Part shown: positions 10,592-19,270 of the stretch, in pieces
How positions within the stretch are numbered: the first letter of the stretch is position 1
How the letters are laid out: each line of letters begins with the position of its first letter
Assembly (NCBI RefSeq): GCF_000006945.2
Contig: NC_003197.2
Coordinates: forward strand, 1,736,001-1,800,000
Reading direction: 5' to 3'
From: Salmonella enterica subsp. enterica serovar Typhimurium str. LT2
GTDB lineage: Bacteria > Pseudomonadota > Gammaproteobacteria > Enterobacterales > Enterobacteriaceae
Length of the DNA stretch: 64,000 nucleotides
The notes under the pieces: model-generated
Seen by the model: only the letters and a program-made list of their open reading frames with translations
Told to the model about the DNA's origin: nothing
Database searches by the model: none
Translations under genes and position numbers: made by a program

Positions 10592-10608
10592 AAATCAATC
10601 ATCATCGC

Positions 10609-10947
10609 CTAGTGACTGACACTTTTTGAAAACAGATTGATTACGATTACGCCGCAGATGATAAGCAACATGCCAATAATAGCCGGCACATCCAGTTTTT
10701 GGCCAAGAAACAACCATCCTATCAATCCAATAAGAACAATCCCTACCCCAGACCAAATGGCATAAATGATACCCGCAGGGATGGTTCGCATTGGGATGGT
10801 AAGACACCAGAACGCAATACAATATCCGATGATAGTAACGAGGCTCGGTACCAGACGCGTAAAACTATCTGATAATTTTAATGAGATCGTGGCGATAACT
10901 TCTACCACGATGGCGATAAATAGAAAGATTACAGCTTCTTTAGTCAT
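10609..10947 (-). CDS. small multidrug resistance (SMR, EmrE-like) cation transporter
   Basis: The 112-residue protein starts at MTKEAVIFLF (10947); the longer open frame upstream adds a non-membrane segment foreign to the family. It has four transmembrane helices and the SMR landmarks: the essential membrane glutamate in helix 1 (IVVEVIATISLK, Glu16), the GxxYAIWSGVG segment in helix 3, and IIGMLLIICGVIVIN in helix 4. By homology it is a dimeric proton-coupled exporter of lipophilic cations in the inner membrane; substrates are not known. It lies beside an integrase remnant, so it may have arrived as phage cargo, as emrE did in E. coli DLP12. Confidence 0.88.
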   Translation of the reverse strand: MTKEAVIFLFIAIVVEVIATISLKLSDSFTRLVPSLVTIIGYCIAFWCLTIPMRTIPAGIIYAIWSGVGIVLIGLIGWLFLGQKLDVPAIIGMLLIICGVIVINLFSKSVSH

Positions 10948-11047
10948 ACATCTCTTCGTTCCAATATTTTTCGGGTCGTGATGATATCTTAAGTAATACG
11001 GATGACAGAATAAAGACGCTTTTGAACCATTGCATATCTTGCCATAA

Positions 11048-11251
11048 AAACGTGCTGGCATTCGTCGCCGTAATCCGTACCATACGCGACATACTTTTGC
11101 CTGCTGGCTGTTGACGGCAGGAGCGAACCCGGCATTTATCGCCAGCCAAATGGGGCATGAAACTGCGCAGATGGTGTATGAAATTTACGGTATGTGGATT
11201 GATGACATGAACGACGAACAAGTAGCGATGTTGAATGCGCGGTTATCGTAA
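11048..11251 (+). pseudogene. C-terminal remnant of a phage tyrosine integrase
   Basis: The plus frame ending with TAA at 11249-11251 encodes about 67 residues that read as the end of a lambda-type integrase: the HxxR box in NPYHTRHTFACWLL, then ANPAFIASQMGHETAQMVYEIYG with the catalytic histidine (MGH) and the nucleophilic tyrosine (EIYG). A TAA stop at 11045-11047 closes the frame upstream, and the N-terminal two thirds of the gene are gone. The fragment ends 51 bases before ttcA. In E. coli K-12 the Rac prophage is inserted at ttcA, so this looks like the scar of an integrated element at the same site. Confidence 0.85.
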
Positions 11252-11302
11252 TTGCAAAGTTTGCCCCCAATTTGCCCCATTTAGTACCAGAGAACTGAAA
11301 TA

Positions 11303-12238
11303 ATGCAAGAAATTCAAAAGAATACAAAGAAAGAGCAATACAACCTCAACAAGTTGCAAAAGCGCCTGCGCCGTAACGTTGGCGAAGCGATTGCCGATTT
11401 TAATATGATTGAAGAAGGCGATCGCATTATGGTTTGCCTTTCTGGCGGCAAAGATAGCTATACGATGCTGGAAATTTTACGTAATTTGCAGCAAAGCGCC
11501 CCGATCAATTTTTCACTGGTCGCCGTCAACCTCGATCAAAAGCAGCCAGGTTTCCCGGAACATATCCTGCCAGCCTACCTTGAGCAGCTGGGCGTAGAAT
11601 ATAAAATCGTCGAAGAAAACACCTACGGCATTGTGAAAGAGAAGATTCCGGAAGGAAAAACCACCTGCTCGCTGTGCTCGCGTTTGCGTCGGGGTATCCT
11701 GTATCGTACGGCGACTGAACTGGGCGCGACCAAAATCGCCCTGGGCCACCACCGCGACGATATTCTGCAAACCCTGTTTCTGAATATGTTCTATGGCGGA
11801 AAAATGAAAGGGATGCCGCCGAAGCTGATGAGCGATGACGGCAAACATATCGTGATCCGCCCGCTGGCTTACTGCCGCGAGAAAGATATTATCCGTTTTG
11901 CTGAGGCCAAAGCCTTCCCTATCATTCCTTGTAATCTGTGCGGTTCGCAACCAAACCTGCAACGCCAGGTGATTGCCGACATGCTACGCGACTGGGATAA
12001 GCGCTATCCTGGACGGATCGAGACGATGTTTAGCGCCATGCAGAATGTCGTGCCGTCTCACCTTTGTGACACTAACCTGTTCGATTTCAAAGGAATCACT
12101 CACGGTTCCGAGGTCGTCGACGGCGGCGATTTAGCGTTCGATCGTGAAGAGATTCCCTTGCAGCCCGCTGGCTGGCAGCCGGAAGAAGATGACACCGCCT
12201 TAGAGGCGTTGCGGCTTGATGTTATCGAAGTGAAATAA
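11303..12238 (+). CDS. ttcA: TtcA, tRNA 2-thiocytidine-32 synthetase
   Basis: The 311-residue cytoplasmic enzyme adds sulfur to cytidine 32 in several tRNAs, using ATP and a [4Fe-4S] cluster. The PP-loop SGGKDSY lies near residue 47, and the cluster cysteines are visible in [10 protein letters not shown] (near 122 and 125) and IPCNLCGSQ (near 222). Full length for the family. It follows the integrase scar closely, so the promoter region may have been rearranged by that event; the coding sequence is intact. A terminator hairpin separates it from convergent dbpA. Confidence 0.95.
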
Positions 12239-12244
12239 TCTGCA

Positions 12245-12271
12245 GGCGTCTCAGCACTCCGCTGAGACGCC
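12245..12271. terminator. terminator hairpin between convergent ttcA and dbpA
   Basis: GGCGTCTCAGC and GCTGAGACGCC form an eleven-pair perfect stem with a five-base loop (ACTCC) in the 43-base gap between the two stop codons. The position suits shared bidirectional termination, although no strong T tract follows in either direction. Confidence 0.75.
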
Positions 12272-12281
12272 ATGCTATCGA

Positions 12282-13655
12282 TCATTTTAATAGCCGTACC
12301 CGGCATGACTTGCCTTTGATCTTCCCGTTTTGCAACTGCTTCCAGGCTTTTTGCGCTACTGCTTGACGTACGGCGACGTAAACGTGCATTGGATGCACGT
12401 TAATTTTGCCAATATCCGCCCCGTCTAATCCAATATCGCCGGTCAGCGCGCCCAAAATATCTCCCGGACGCATTTTCGCTTTTTTGCCGCCGTCAATGCA
12501 TAGGGTAGCCATCTCTGCGGCCAGAGGGAGTAACGGCTGCCGGGCGGGCGCATTCAGCCAGTTCAGCTTGAGTTGCAGCATTTCTGAAAGAATATTCGCC
12601 CGCTGCGCCTCTTCCGGCGCGCAGAAACTGATCGCCAGGCCGCTGCTTCCCGCGCGCGCCGTACGGCCAATACGATGGACATGCACCTCCGGGTCCCAGG
12701 CCAGTTCATAGTTAACCACCAGTTCGAGCGATTTAATGTCTAACCCTCGCGCGGCAACGTCGGTGGCAACCAGAATGCGCGCGCTGCCATTTGCAAAACG
12801 CACCAACGTCTGGTCGCGGTCGCGTTGTTCCAGATCGCCGTGGAGCGCCAACGCGCTTTGTCCTACCGCATTAAGCGCATCACAAACGGCCTGACAATCT
12901 TTTTTGGTATTGCAAAATACCACGCAGGACGCTGGCTGATGCTGGCTAAGCAACGTTTGTAGCAGCGAAATTTTTTCATGCGCAGACGTTTCGAAGAACT
13001 GTTGTTCGATAGCCGGTAGCGCATCTACCGTATCGATTTCAATACGTATTGGCTGCTGCTGTACACGACCGCTAATCGCCGCGATGGCCTCAGGCCAGGT
13101 TGCTGAAAACAATAACGTCTGGCGCGTCGCAGGCGCAAAGCGGATCACCTCATCAATGGCGTCACTGAATCCCATGTCCAGCATTCGGTCTGCTTCATCC
13201 ATTACCAGAATATGCAGCGCATCCAGCGATACGGTTTCTTTTTGTAAATGATCCAGCAGGCGCCCCGGCGTCGCGACAATGATATGCGGAGCGTGCTGAA
13301 GCGAGTCGCGCTGTGCGCCAAAGGGTTGCCCGCCACACAAGGTCAGAATTTTGGTATTTGGCAGAAAACGGGCCAGGCGACGTAACTCTCCGGCAACCTG
13401 ATCCGCCAGCTCCCGCGTCGGGCACAGCACTAATGCCTGTGTCTGGAACAGAGTGACGTCAATTCGATGCAAGAGCCCAAGACCAAACGCCGCCGTTTTG
13501 CCGCTACCGGTCCTGGCCTGCACACGCACATCATTACCCGCCAGAATGACGGGTAATGCTGCGGCCTGAACAGGCGTCATCTCAAGATAGCCCAGCTCAG
13601 TAAGGTTATTGAGCTGGGCGGCGGGCAAAACATTCAGGGTTGAAAAAGTGGTCAC
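12282..13655 (-). CDS. dbpA: DbpA, DEAD-box RNA helicase acting on 23S rRNA
   Basis: The 457-residue protein has all helicase motifs: Q-motif region, Walker A ARTGSGKTAAF, PTRELA, the DEAD box in VMDEADRMLD, SAT, and HRIGRTARAG. The C-terminal RNA-binding domain ends KIKGKSCRVRLLK and targets hairpin 92 of 23S rRNA during large-subunit assembly. The start codon is GTG at 13655 (E. coli dbpA also uses GTG). Transcription is towards ttcA. The protein is full length and intact. Confidence 0.95.
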   Translation of the reverse strand: MTTFSTLNVLPAAQLNNLTELGYLEMTPVQAAALPVILAGNDVRVQARTGSGKTAAFGLGLLHRIDVTLFQTQALVLCPTRELADQVAGELRRLARFLPNTKILTLCGGQPFGAQRDSLQHAPHIIVATPGRLLDHLQKETVSLDALHILVMDEADRMLDMGFSDAIDEVIRFAPATRQTLLFSATWPEAIAAISGRVQQQPIRIEIDTVDALPAIEQQFFETSAHEKISLLQTLLSQHQPASCVVFCNTKKDCQAVCDALNAVGQSALALHGDLEQRDRDQTLVRFANGSARILVATDVAARGLDIKSLELVVNYELAWDPEVHVHRIGRTARAGSSGLAISFCAPEEAQRANILSEMLQLKLNWLNAPARQPLLPLAAEMATLCIDGGKKAKMRPGDILGALTGDIGLDGADIGKINVHPMHVYVAVRQAVAQKAWKQLQNGKIKGKSCRVRLLK

Positions 13656-13683
13656 AATTTACTCTCGCGGTAACGACTCATAG

Positions 13684-13866
13684 TCAGCAGGCGCGTATCC
13701 TCGCAGATCCGGGCGTTTGATGCGACATTTTAATCGGTTCTTCGTCCGGCGGCGGGTCGGGCATCGGCTGAGGACGGGGAAGCGGCTCAGGAATGGGAAC
13801 AGGGTCAGTGGGAATCGGGTCCGACAAGGACGAGTGTAGATATAATAAGGTCAAAAGACAGCTCAT
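13684..13866 (-). CDS. small proline-rich protein of unknown function
   Basis: A 60-codon frame starts at the ATG at 13866 preceded by GGAGGG with ideal spacing, a strong sign that it is translated. The peptide has a short hydrophobic N-terminus (MSCLLTLLYLHSSL) and a proline- and aspartate-rich middle with alternating PIP, PVP and PLP units, then a charged end. I do not recognise a family. It lies between the fnrS terminator and dbpA on the same strand, so it could be cotranscribed with dbpA or be read through from fnrS. The frame could extend 20 codons upstream but without a ribosome site. Confidence 0.55.
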   Translation of the reverse strand: MSCLLTLLYLHSSLSDPIPTDPVPIPEPLPRPQPMPDPPPDEEPIKMSHQTPGSARIRAC

Positions 13867-13924
13867 ATTACCCTCCAGAATGTCATTCAGACTCTTAAAG
13901 GGTAGACGCAGATAGTCTACAGGC

Positions 13925-14046
13925 AAAAAAAAGCCGACTAATCTAAGTCGGCGTCGTACGAATCAATTGTGCTATGCAGTAATTCAAAAAAGGAAGTAAG
14001 ACAATATGGAGCGCAACGCCCATCGCTTGACGTTGCATTCACCTGC
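13925..14046 (-). ncRNA. fnrS: FnrS small RNA, FNR-activated
   Basis: The 122 nt on the minus strand match FnrS as known from E. coli: 5' end GCAGGTGAATGCAACG, the GCGTTGCGCTCC region, the TTACTTCCTTTTTTG single-stranded stretch, and a terminator with GCCGACT/AGTCGGC and eight T. FnrS is an Hfq-dependent RNA made under anaerobiosis that represses many genes of aerobic metabolism, such as sodB and maeA. It lies between zntB and dbpA, its known position. The small change in the terminator loop relative to E. coli does not affect the stem. Confidence 0.96.
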
Positions 14047-14081
14047 GAGAGAGATATTGCCCCGAATAGGTAGATGGTTTA

Positions 14082-14095
14082 TTGACTTCGCTCAA
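14082..14095 (-). promoter_or_regulatory. FNR box of the fnrS promoter
   Basis: The minus strand reads TTGAGCGAAGTCAA, a close match to the FNR consensus TTGAT-N4-ATCAA. Its centre is 42 to 43 bases upstream of the fnrS 5' end at 14046, the -41.5 position of class II activation. The regulator, Fnr, is encoded 4 kb away in this window. Confidence 0.85.
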
Positions 14096-14141
14096 ATTTC
14101 TCGGCGTTTTTTCACCCGAAATGGTCTGAAAAGCGCTTTTG

Positions 14142-15125
14142 TTACAACCATTTACTGCGATGCAACCATAAAGTAACACCACCGATCAGGACAACTAACA
14201 GAATACAAAACAGAGAAAAGCCGAACCGCCATCCGCCGCCGGGAATACCGCCCAGGTTAACGCCAAATAACCCCGTTAAGAAGGTGCTGGGCAGAAAAAC
14301 CATCGCCATAAGCGACATGGTATAAGTTCTGCGCGCCAGAGACTCCTGCATCACCTGGGCAATTTCATCCGCCATGATGCCAGTACGCGCGATACAAGCG
14401 TCAATTTCATCCAACCCCCTTCCCAGCCTGTCGGCGATATCCTGCATTCTGCGCCGGTGATCGTCGCTCATCCACGGCAGCCGTTCACTCGCAAGCCGGG
14501 CATAGACGTCGCGCTGCGGCGCCATATAGCGGCGCATAACAATTAGCTGTTTACGTAGCAATGCGAGGAAACCGCGCGGTGGGATTTGCTGGTCGAGAAG
14601 ATTATCTTCCAGATCGATAATTTTATCGTGTAGCTCTTCAATAAATTCACTGGCGTGATCGGTTAACGCATCGCACACATCCACTAACCAGCCGCCGCAA
14701 TCTACGGGCCCGGTGCCCTCCTGCAAATCACTGACCACATCGTCCAGCGCCAGAACCTTTCGCTGACGGGTAGACACAATGAATCGCTCGTCCATATATA
14801 AACGCATTGCCACTAATTGATCCGGGCGTTCGTCAGTACTGCCATTAATACAGCGCAGCGTAATGAGCGTCCCTTCCCCCATACGACTTACGCGCGGGCG
14901 CGAGCTTTCACCAGCCAGCGCATCACGCACGTTATTGGGGAGTAAAGGCGTTGAAGCCAACCAGCGGGCGCTGTCCGGGTGGGTATAATTAAGATGTAGC
15001 CAACAGGGATGCTGACTATCGATCACATCATTATCTTCGAGCGGTTTTACTCCACCACGACCATCCAGTAGCCATGCGAAAACGGCATCCGGCACGTTCA
15101 CATCCGATCCCTTAATGGCTTCCAC
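14142..15125 (-). CDS. zntB: ZntB, zinc transporter of the CorA family
   Basis: The 327-residue inner-membrane protein has a large cytoplasmic N-terminal domain followed by two C-terminal transmembrane helices. The family signature is FGVNLGGIPG (GVN in place of the CorA GMN) at the end of the first helix. The protein ends WLHRSKWL. ZntB was described in Salmonella as a zinc exporter, while later work on E. coli ZntB favours proton-coupled uptake; the direction is unsettled. Full length, with the start at MEAIKGSDVNVPD. It lies upstream of fnrS on the same strand. Confidence 0.94.
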   Translation of the reverse strand: MEAIKGSDVNVPDAVFAWLLDGRGGVKPLEDNDVIDSQHPCWLHLNYTHPDSARWLASTPLLPNNVRDALAGESSRPRVSRMGEGTLITLRCINGSTDERPDQLVAMRLYMDERFIVSTRQRKVLALDDVVSDLQEGTGPVDCGGWLVDVCDALTDHASEFIEELHDKIIDLEDNLLDQQIPPRGFLALLRKQLIVMRRYMAPQRDVYARLASERLPWMSDDHRRRMQDIADRLGRGLDEIDACIARTGIMADEIAQVMQESLARRTYTMSLMAMVFLPSTFLTGLFGVNLGGIPGGGWRFGFSLFCILLVVLIGGVTLWLHRSKWL

Positions 15126-15270
15126 AGCGCCTCCACGTTACAACTCTCATGCCGTTAGTCTAGCTTTCGGGAAAGGTTAAGCAATCTCTCATTTTCTCAT
15201 TGCGCAAAAAGAATGACGGGAACGTGCGAAAAAAGCGCCTTAGCAACAGGCGCTTACCAAACATGTATTA

Positions 15271-16425
15271 TCAGGCCTGGCCGCGCCTGGTGATGGTCGA
15301 AAGAGATGATACATGAGAGTGCGACAGCGCATGTTCACTGTAACCCGGCTGGCTTAAACGAAATTTGTCGGTTTTAGTCTGTAACTCGATCACCTGCGCC
15401 TTTAAAACATCCGAAGAAGCAGATAGCGCTTCAACCATTAAGACATTGCTATGGGTTGCGCTTTCCAGATCGCTCAACGCCAGGGTTATCTGGTTAATGC
15501 CTTTTTCCTGCTCCCGCGTGGTGGTGGAAATTTCACTCATCAGCACGTTTAATTGCCCGGAGCCGCCAACAATCTCCTGCATATTTTTTTCAGCCTCCTG
15601 CACTATGGCGGCCCCCTGCCGCACATTGTCATGCGTAACGTCGATCAGCGCCTTGATACTTTTTGCCGCCTCGGCGCTACGATGCGCCAGATTACGCACT
15701 TCCCCGGCCACCACGGAGAAACCTTTTCCATGATCGCCCGCCCGTGCAGCCTCTACCGCCGCGTTAAGCGCCAGAATATTAGTCTGGAATGCGATACCGT
15801 CAATCAATGAAATAATCTCCGTCATCTGCGAGGCACAGTCGGTAATAGAACGCATATTTTCTGTAACCCGCACCATTAATTCACCGCCTTTACGGGCGCA
15901 TTGGGTTGCACAATCCGCCTGTATGCTCGCCATTCGGGTATTATCCGCATTGTTTTTGGTACTCGCCGCCATTTCATCTATACTGGCGGCAGTTTGAATT
16001 AACGAGGCCGACTGCTGTTCCGTCTTTACGGATAGCGACAGACTGCGCGCCGCCAGTTGTTCGGAAAGGGTCATTGCCGTTTGCGAAGAGGATCTGATTT
16101 CACGTACCAACGCGGAAATATTCTCCGACAGGCTATTAATACCGGGGATGAGTCGCCCGGCGCAATTATTGCCAAATTCGGAGATATGAATAGACAAGTT
16201 TCCTGCTGCGACCTCTTCAATACTTTTCTTCACGGTATTAATCGGCACTACCAGATAGCAGGTCATATACCACCAAAGCAGTAATGCCGAGATCAGATAA
16301 ATGATATTACACGTAATTAAAATAGGGAGATCGTGCAGAAAAGCTATTTGTAAAGTATCCACCAAAAGAAACGCACATACCATGAATAGAATAATGCATG
16401 TCCTGACGCTGATATTTCTCAACAT
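15271..16425 (-). CDS. methyl-accepting chemotaxis protein without a periplasmic sensor domain
   Basis: The 384-residue chemoreceptor has two hydrophobic helices at the N-terminus (about residues 9-30 and 35-58) separated by only a few residues, so the usual periplasmic ligand domain of about 150 residues is absent. A HAMP-like segment follows (VVPINTVKKSIEEVAAGNLS), then the cytoplasmic signalling hairpin with the highly conserved tip DGIAFQTNILALNAAVEAA. The C-terminus lacks the NWETF-type CheR/CheB tether. It should bind CheA and CheW through the tip. It may sense a membrane or cytoplasmic cue, or work only in mixed arrays. The counterpart in LT2 is STM1657; no ligand is evident. Confidence 0.88.
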   Translation of the reverse strand: MLRNISVRTCIILFMVCAFLLVDTLQIAFLHDLPILITCNIIYLISALLLWWYMTCYLVVPINTVKKSIEEVAAGNLSIHISEFGNNCAGRLIPGINSLSENISALVREIRSSSQTAMTLSEQLAARSLSLSVKTEQQSASLIQTAASIDEMAASTKNNADNTRMASIQADCATQCARKGGELMVRVTENMRSITDCASQMTEIISLIDGIAFQTNILALNAAVEAARAGDHGKGFSVVAGEVRNLAHRSAEAAKSIKALIDVTHDNVRQGAAIVQEAEKNMQEIVGGSGQLNVLMSEISTTTREQEKGINQITLALSDLESATHSNVLMVEALSASSDVLKAQVIELQTKTDKFRLSQPGYSEHALSHSHVSSLSTITRRGQA

Positions 16426-16835
16426 TTTTGACGGCCTACAACCAGGATAGGAGACAGGTTTTATTTTTATAGCATTTCAGATACCTATTGCCATTCGTTT
16501 CTGTGACATTCTCCATATTCAATACCAGACCATCGCCATTTCCCTTAGTGCAACAGATAAAATCATCTATATTCGCTATGCCAGGATATTCATCCATCCA
16601 TATTGACAAGTGATGTACTTATCACCATTTTCTGCTTAATAGTTAAGTCGAAAGCCAGTATATTTTAATAGACGCTTAAATAAGCGAATGACTGTTTCTC
16701 CGTGTTATTACCGCGGACAGCGTTATCGCCCGTTCTCTTGCAGAATCCTGAGCGTTTGGATGAGGCGTTATATCAGGCATAAAATCGGGTTCGCGCGAGC
16801 TTGCGCTGGCGGTCCTGTCCGCCAGCGGCAACGAT
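16426..16835. other. intergenic region between the chemoreceptor gene and smrA
   Basis: No gene is supported here. A strong hairpin, CGCTGGCGG/CCGCCAGCG with a six-base loop, lies at 16804-16827 just after the smrA stop and may end its transcript, although no T tract follows. The part next to the chemoreceptor is AT-rich and should carry its promoter; I could not find a convincing sigma-28 site. Confidence 0.45.
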
Positions 16836-17399
16836 TTACCGACTACGCTTCGCATGGCGCTCCCAGTTATCCTGTTTAGCCTGCACTGTTTTACGTAACG
16901 CGACATAACATGCCCCGCCGCCGCCATGGTGCGGCAGCGCCGAACAATAAGCCTGTACATCTTCAAACTCTGTCAACCAGCGGGCCACATAGCTTCGGAC
17001 GATATTGGCATGCGACTTCGCCTCTCGCCCTTTACCATGAATGATCAGGACATTACGCAACCCCTCTTTCTGCGCCTCCAGGATAAAACGAAACAGCATT
17101 TTTCGGCACGTTTCGACCGGCTGGCGTAACAAATTGAGGCTGGCCTGCTGAGGGTATTTCCCACTGCGTAACTTGTCGATGACACCCTGCTGCAATCCTT
17201 CCCGACGAAATTCCAGCGGTTCATTCAGAGGCAGAATATCCAGAAAGCCCGTCGTCAGGAAATTATCAAGCTGAAGCGTGTCGATACGCTGGGGCGTTTT
17301 AAGATTACGCGTTGGCTGCCAGTGTACATCAGTATGGCGTTTCAGCGGCTGGACATCCTCCATGGCGTCAAGAAACAGCGCTTTATCGTCAAGGTTCAT
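16836..17399 (-). CDS. smrA: SmrA, Smr-domain DNA endonuclease family protein
   Basis: The 187-residue protein (YdaL) has an N-terminal helical part and a C-terminal Smr (MutS2-related) domain from about residue 85. The domain signatures TLQLDNF, VLIIHGKGRE and the ALPHHGGGGACYVALRK end are present. Smr domains of E. coli YdaL and of MutS2 show nicking endonuclease activity in vitro; the cellular role is unclear. Full length, in the same place as in E. coli (next to ogt). Confidence 0.92.
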   Translation of the reverse strand: MNLDDKALFLDAMEDVQPLKRHTDVHWQPTRNLKTPQRIDTLQLDNFLTTGFLDILPLNEPLEFRREGLQQGVIDKLRSGKYPQQASLNLLRQPVETCRKMLFRFILEAQKEGLRNVLIIHGKGREAKSHANIVRSYVARWLTEFEDVQAYCSALPHHGGGGACYVALRKTVQAKQDNWERHAKRSR

Positions 17400-17656
17400 G
17401 GTTCATCCTCCAGCGTTTTTGCGACTGCCGTTATCATAACCGTGCCCTGTTATACCGACAACGGTTTACAGTTATTTCCAATAACAGCGACAATGTCAGG
17501 CAATTAACCGCCTCGCCAGGCTCTCTTTTTCTCCGACTACGATATTACTGTCGCTAAATGTGTTATCCCTGACTATCTTTTAAGGAGTATGGTTGCGGGT
17601 ATTCCTGGCATGATATCTTGTCTCTTACGTTAGATTAAGACGATGTGAGAGAACGG

Positions 17657-18172
17657 ATGCTGAGATTACTTGAAGAGAAGATAGCCACGCCATTAGGACC
17701 GTTATGGGTGGTTTGCGATGAGCAGTTTCGACTGCGGGCCATTGAGTGGGAACAGTACCGCGATCGTATGGAGCAACTGCTAAATATCCACTACCGTCAC
17801 GAAGGCTATGAACGCGTTTCTGCGACTAACCCCGGTGGACTCAGCGATAAGCTTGCAGATTATTTTGCAGGCAATCTCGCCGTAATTGATACCCTGGAAA
17901 CCGCCACGGGGGGCACACCTTTTCAACGGGAAGTATGGCAGGCATTGCGCGCTATCCCCTGCGGGCAGGTGATGCACTATGGTCAACTGGCGGCGCAACT
18001 GGGACGACCGGGCGCCGCACGCGCAGTCGGTGCTGCGAATGGTGCTAACCCCATCAGTATTGTTGTTCCCTGCCATCGCGTCATCGGGCGTAACGGCACT
18101 CTGACCGGATACGCAGGCGGCGTGCAGCGAAAAGAGTGGCTATTACGCCATGAAGGCTATCTTTTATTATGA
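17657..18172 (+). CDS. ogt: O6-methylguanine-DNA methyltransferase
   Basis: The 171-residue constitutive repair protein removes methyl groups from O6-methylguanine and O4-methylthymine by suicide transfer to the active-site cysteine, seen in VVPCHRVIG. The helix-turn-helix segment PGAARAVGAAN and the helical C-terminus KEWLLRHEGYLLL are also present. The ATG at 17657 gives the same start as E. coli Ogt; an in-frame GTG at 17645 would add four residues. It lies between divergent smrA and fnr. Confidence 0.96.
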   Translation: MLRLLEEKIATPLGPLWVVCDEQFRLRAIEWEQYRDRMEQLLNIHYRHEGYERVSATNPGGLSDKLADYFAGNLAVIDTLETATGGTPFQREVWQALRAIPCGQVMHYGQLAAQLGRPGAARAVGAANGANPISIVVPCHRVIGRNGTLTGYAGGVQRKEWLLRHEGYLLL

Positions 18173-18334
18173 ATATACAGGCAAAAAGTGCCTTATCGGT
18201 CACACTTTTATGTAAAGCAACAACAAATAAATTACGTGTTTTCAAATAGATAAAAATATTCATCAAACTTATACTTGAATTATTCCTTCTCCGGGATAGC
18301 TCAGACTTACGCGCTCACCAAAAAGATGTTAAAA

Positions 18335-18348
18335 TTGACAAATATCAA
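18335..18348 (+). promoter_or_regulatory. FNR box in the fnr promoter (negative autoregulation)
   Basis: TTGACAAATATCAA matches TTGAT-N4-ATCAA with one difference and lies 20 bases before the fnr start codon. In E. coli the same site overlaps the transcription start and allows Fnr to repress its own gene anaerobically. Confidence 0.85.
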
Positions 18349-18367
18349 TTACGGCTTGAGCAGACCT

Positions 18368-19120
18368 ATGATCCCGGAAAAGCGAATTATACGGCGCATT
18401 CAGTCTGGCGGTTGTGCTATCCATTGCCAGGATTGCAGTATCAGCCAGCTTTGCATCCCGTTCACACTTAACGAGCATGAGCTTGATCAGCTTGATAATA
18501 TCATCGAGCGCAAAAAGCCCATTCAGAAAGGGCAAACTCTGTTTAAAGCAGGTGATGAACTGAAATCGCTCTATGCTATCCGCTCCGGAACGATTAAGAG
18601 CTACACCATTACCGAGCAAGGCGATGAGCAGATTACTGGATTCCATTTAGCAGGCGACCTGGTGGGTTTTGACGCCATTGGCAGCGGTCATCATCCGAGC
18701 TTTGCACAGGCGCTGGAAACCTCAATGGTATGTGAAATCCCCTTTGAGACGCTGGATGACCTGTCCGGCAAAATGCCTAACCTGCGTCAGCAAATGATGC
18801 GTCTGATGAGCGGTGAAATTAAAGGCGATCAGGATATGATCCTGTTATTGTCGAAGAAAAACGCCGAAGAACGTCTGGCCGCGTTTATTTACAACCTGTC
18901 CCGCCGCTTTGCGCAGCGTGGTTTTTCACCGCGTGAATTCCGCCTGACGATGACCCGTGGCGATATCGGCAACTATCTGGGCTTAACGGTCGAAACCATT
19001 AGCCGTCTGCTGGGGCGTTTCCAGAAAAGCGGTATGCTGGCGGTGAAAGGTAAGTATATTACTATTGAAAACAGCGATGCGCTGGCGGCCCTCGCCGGTC
19101 ATACCCGCAACGTCGCTTAA
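18368..19120 (+). CDS. fnr: Fnr, oxygen-sensing global transcription regulator
   Basis: The 250-residue protein is a CRP-family regulator carrying an oxygen-labile [4Fe-4S] cluster. The cluster ligands are Cys20, Cys23, Cys29 (CQDCSISQLC) and Cys122 (SMVCEIP). A cNMP-binding-like beta roll, the dimerisation helix and a C-terminal helix-turn-helix (GNYLGLTVETISRLLGRF) follow. Cluster assembly without oxygen gives the DNA-binding dimer. The start at MIPEKRIIRRIQ is the established one; the longer frame from 18275 runs through the promoter and the FNR box. Sequence is almost identical to E. coli Fnr. Confidence 0.98.
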   Translation: MIPEKRIIRRIQSGGCAIHCQDCSISQLCIPFTLNEHELDQLDNIIERKKPIQKGQTLFKAGDELKSLYAIRSGTIKSYTITEQGDEQITGFHLAGDLVGFDAIGSGHHPSFAQALETSMVCEIPFETLDDLSGKMPNLRQQMMRLMSGEIKGDQDMILLLSKKNAEERLAAFIYNLSRRFAQRGFSPREFRLTMTRGDIGNYLGLTVETISRLLGRFQKSGMLAVKGKYITIENSDALAALAGHTRNVA

Positions 19121-19270
19121 ACGTCAGCTAAACCATTGATGTTATCTTCTGCCATATCGTTAAATTTTTCTCATTTATTGATCTGGCAGAAGCGCTTCCT
19201 CTGTTTCATTCACCATATTTGAGTTACTCTTTAGTTACAAACTGCGATGACAGTTGTAAGGAGACCCTGT

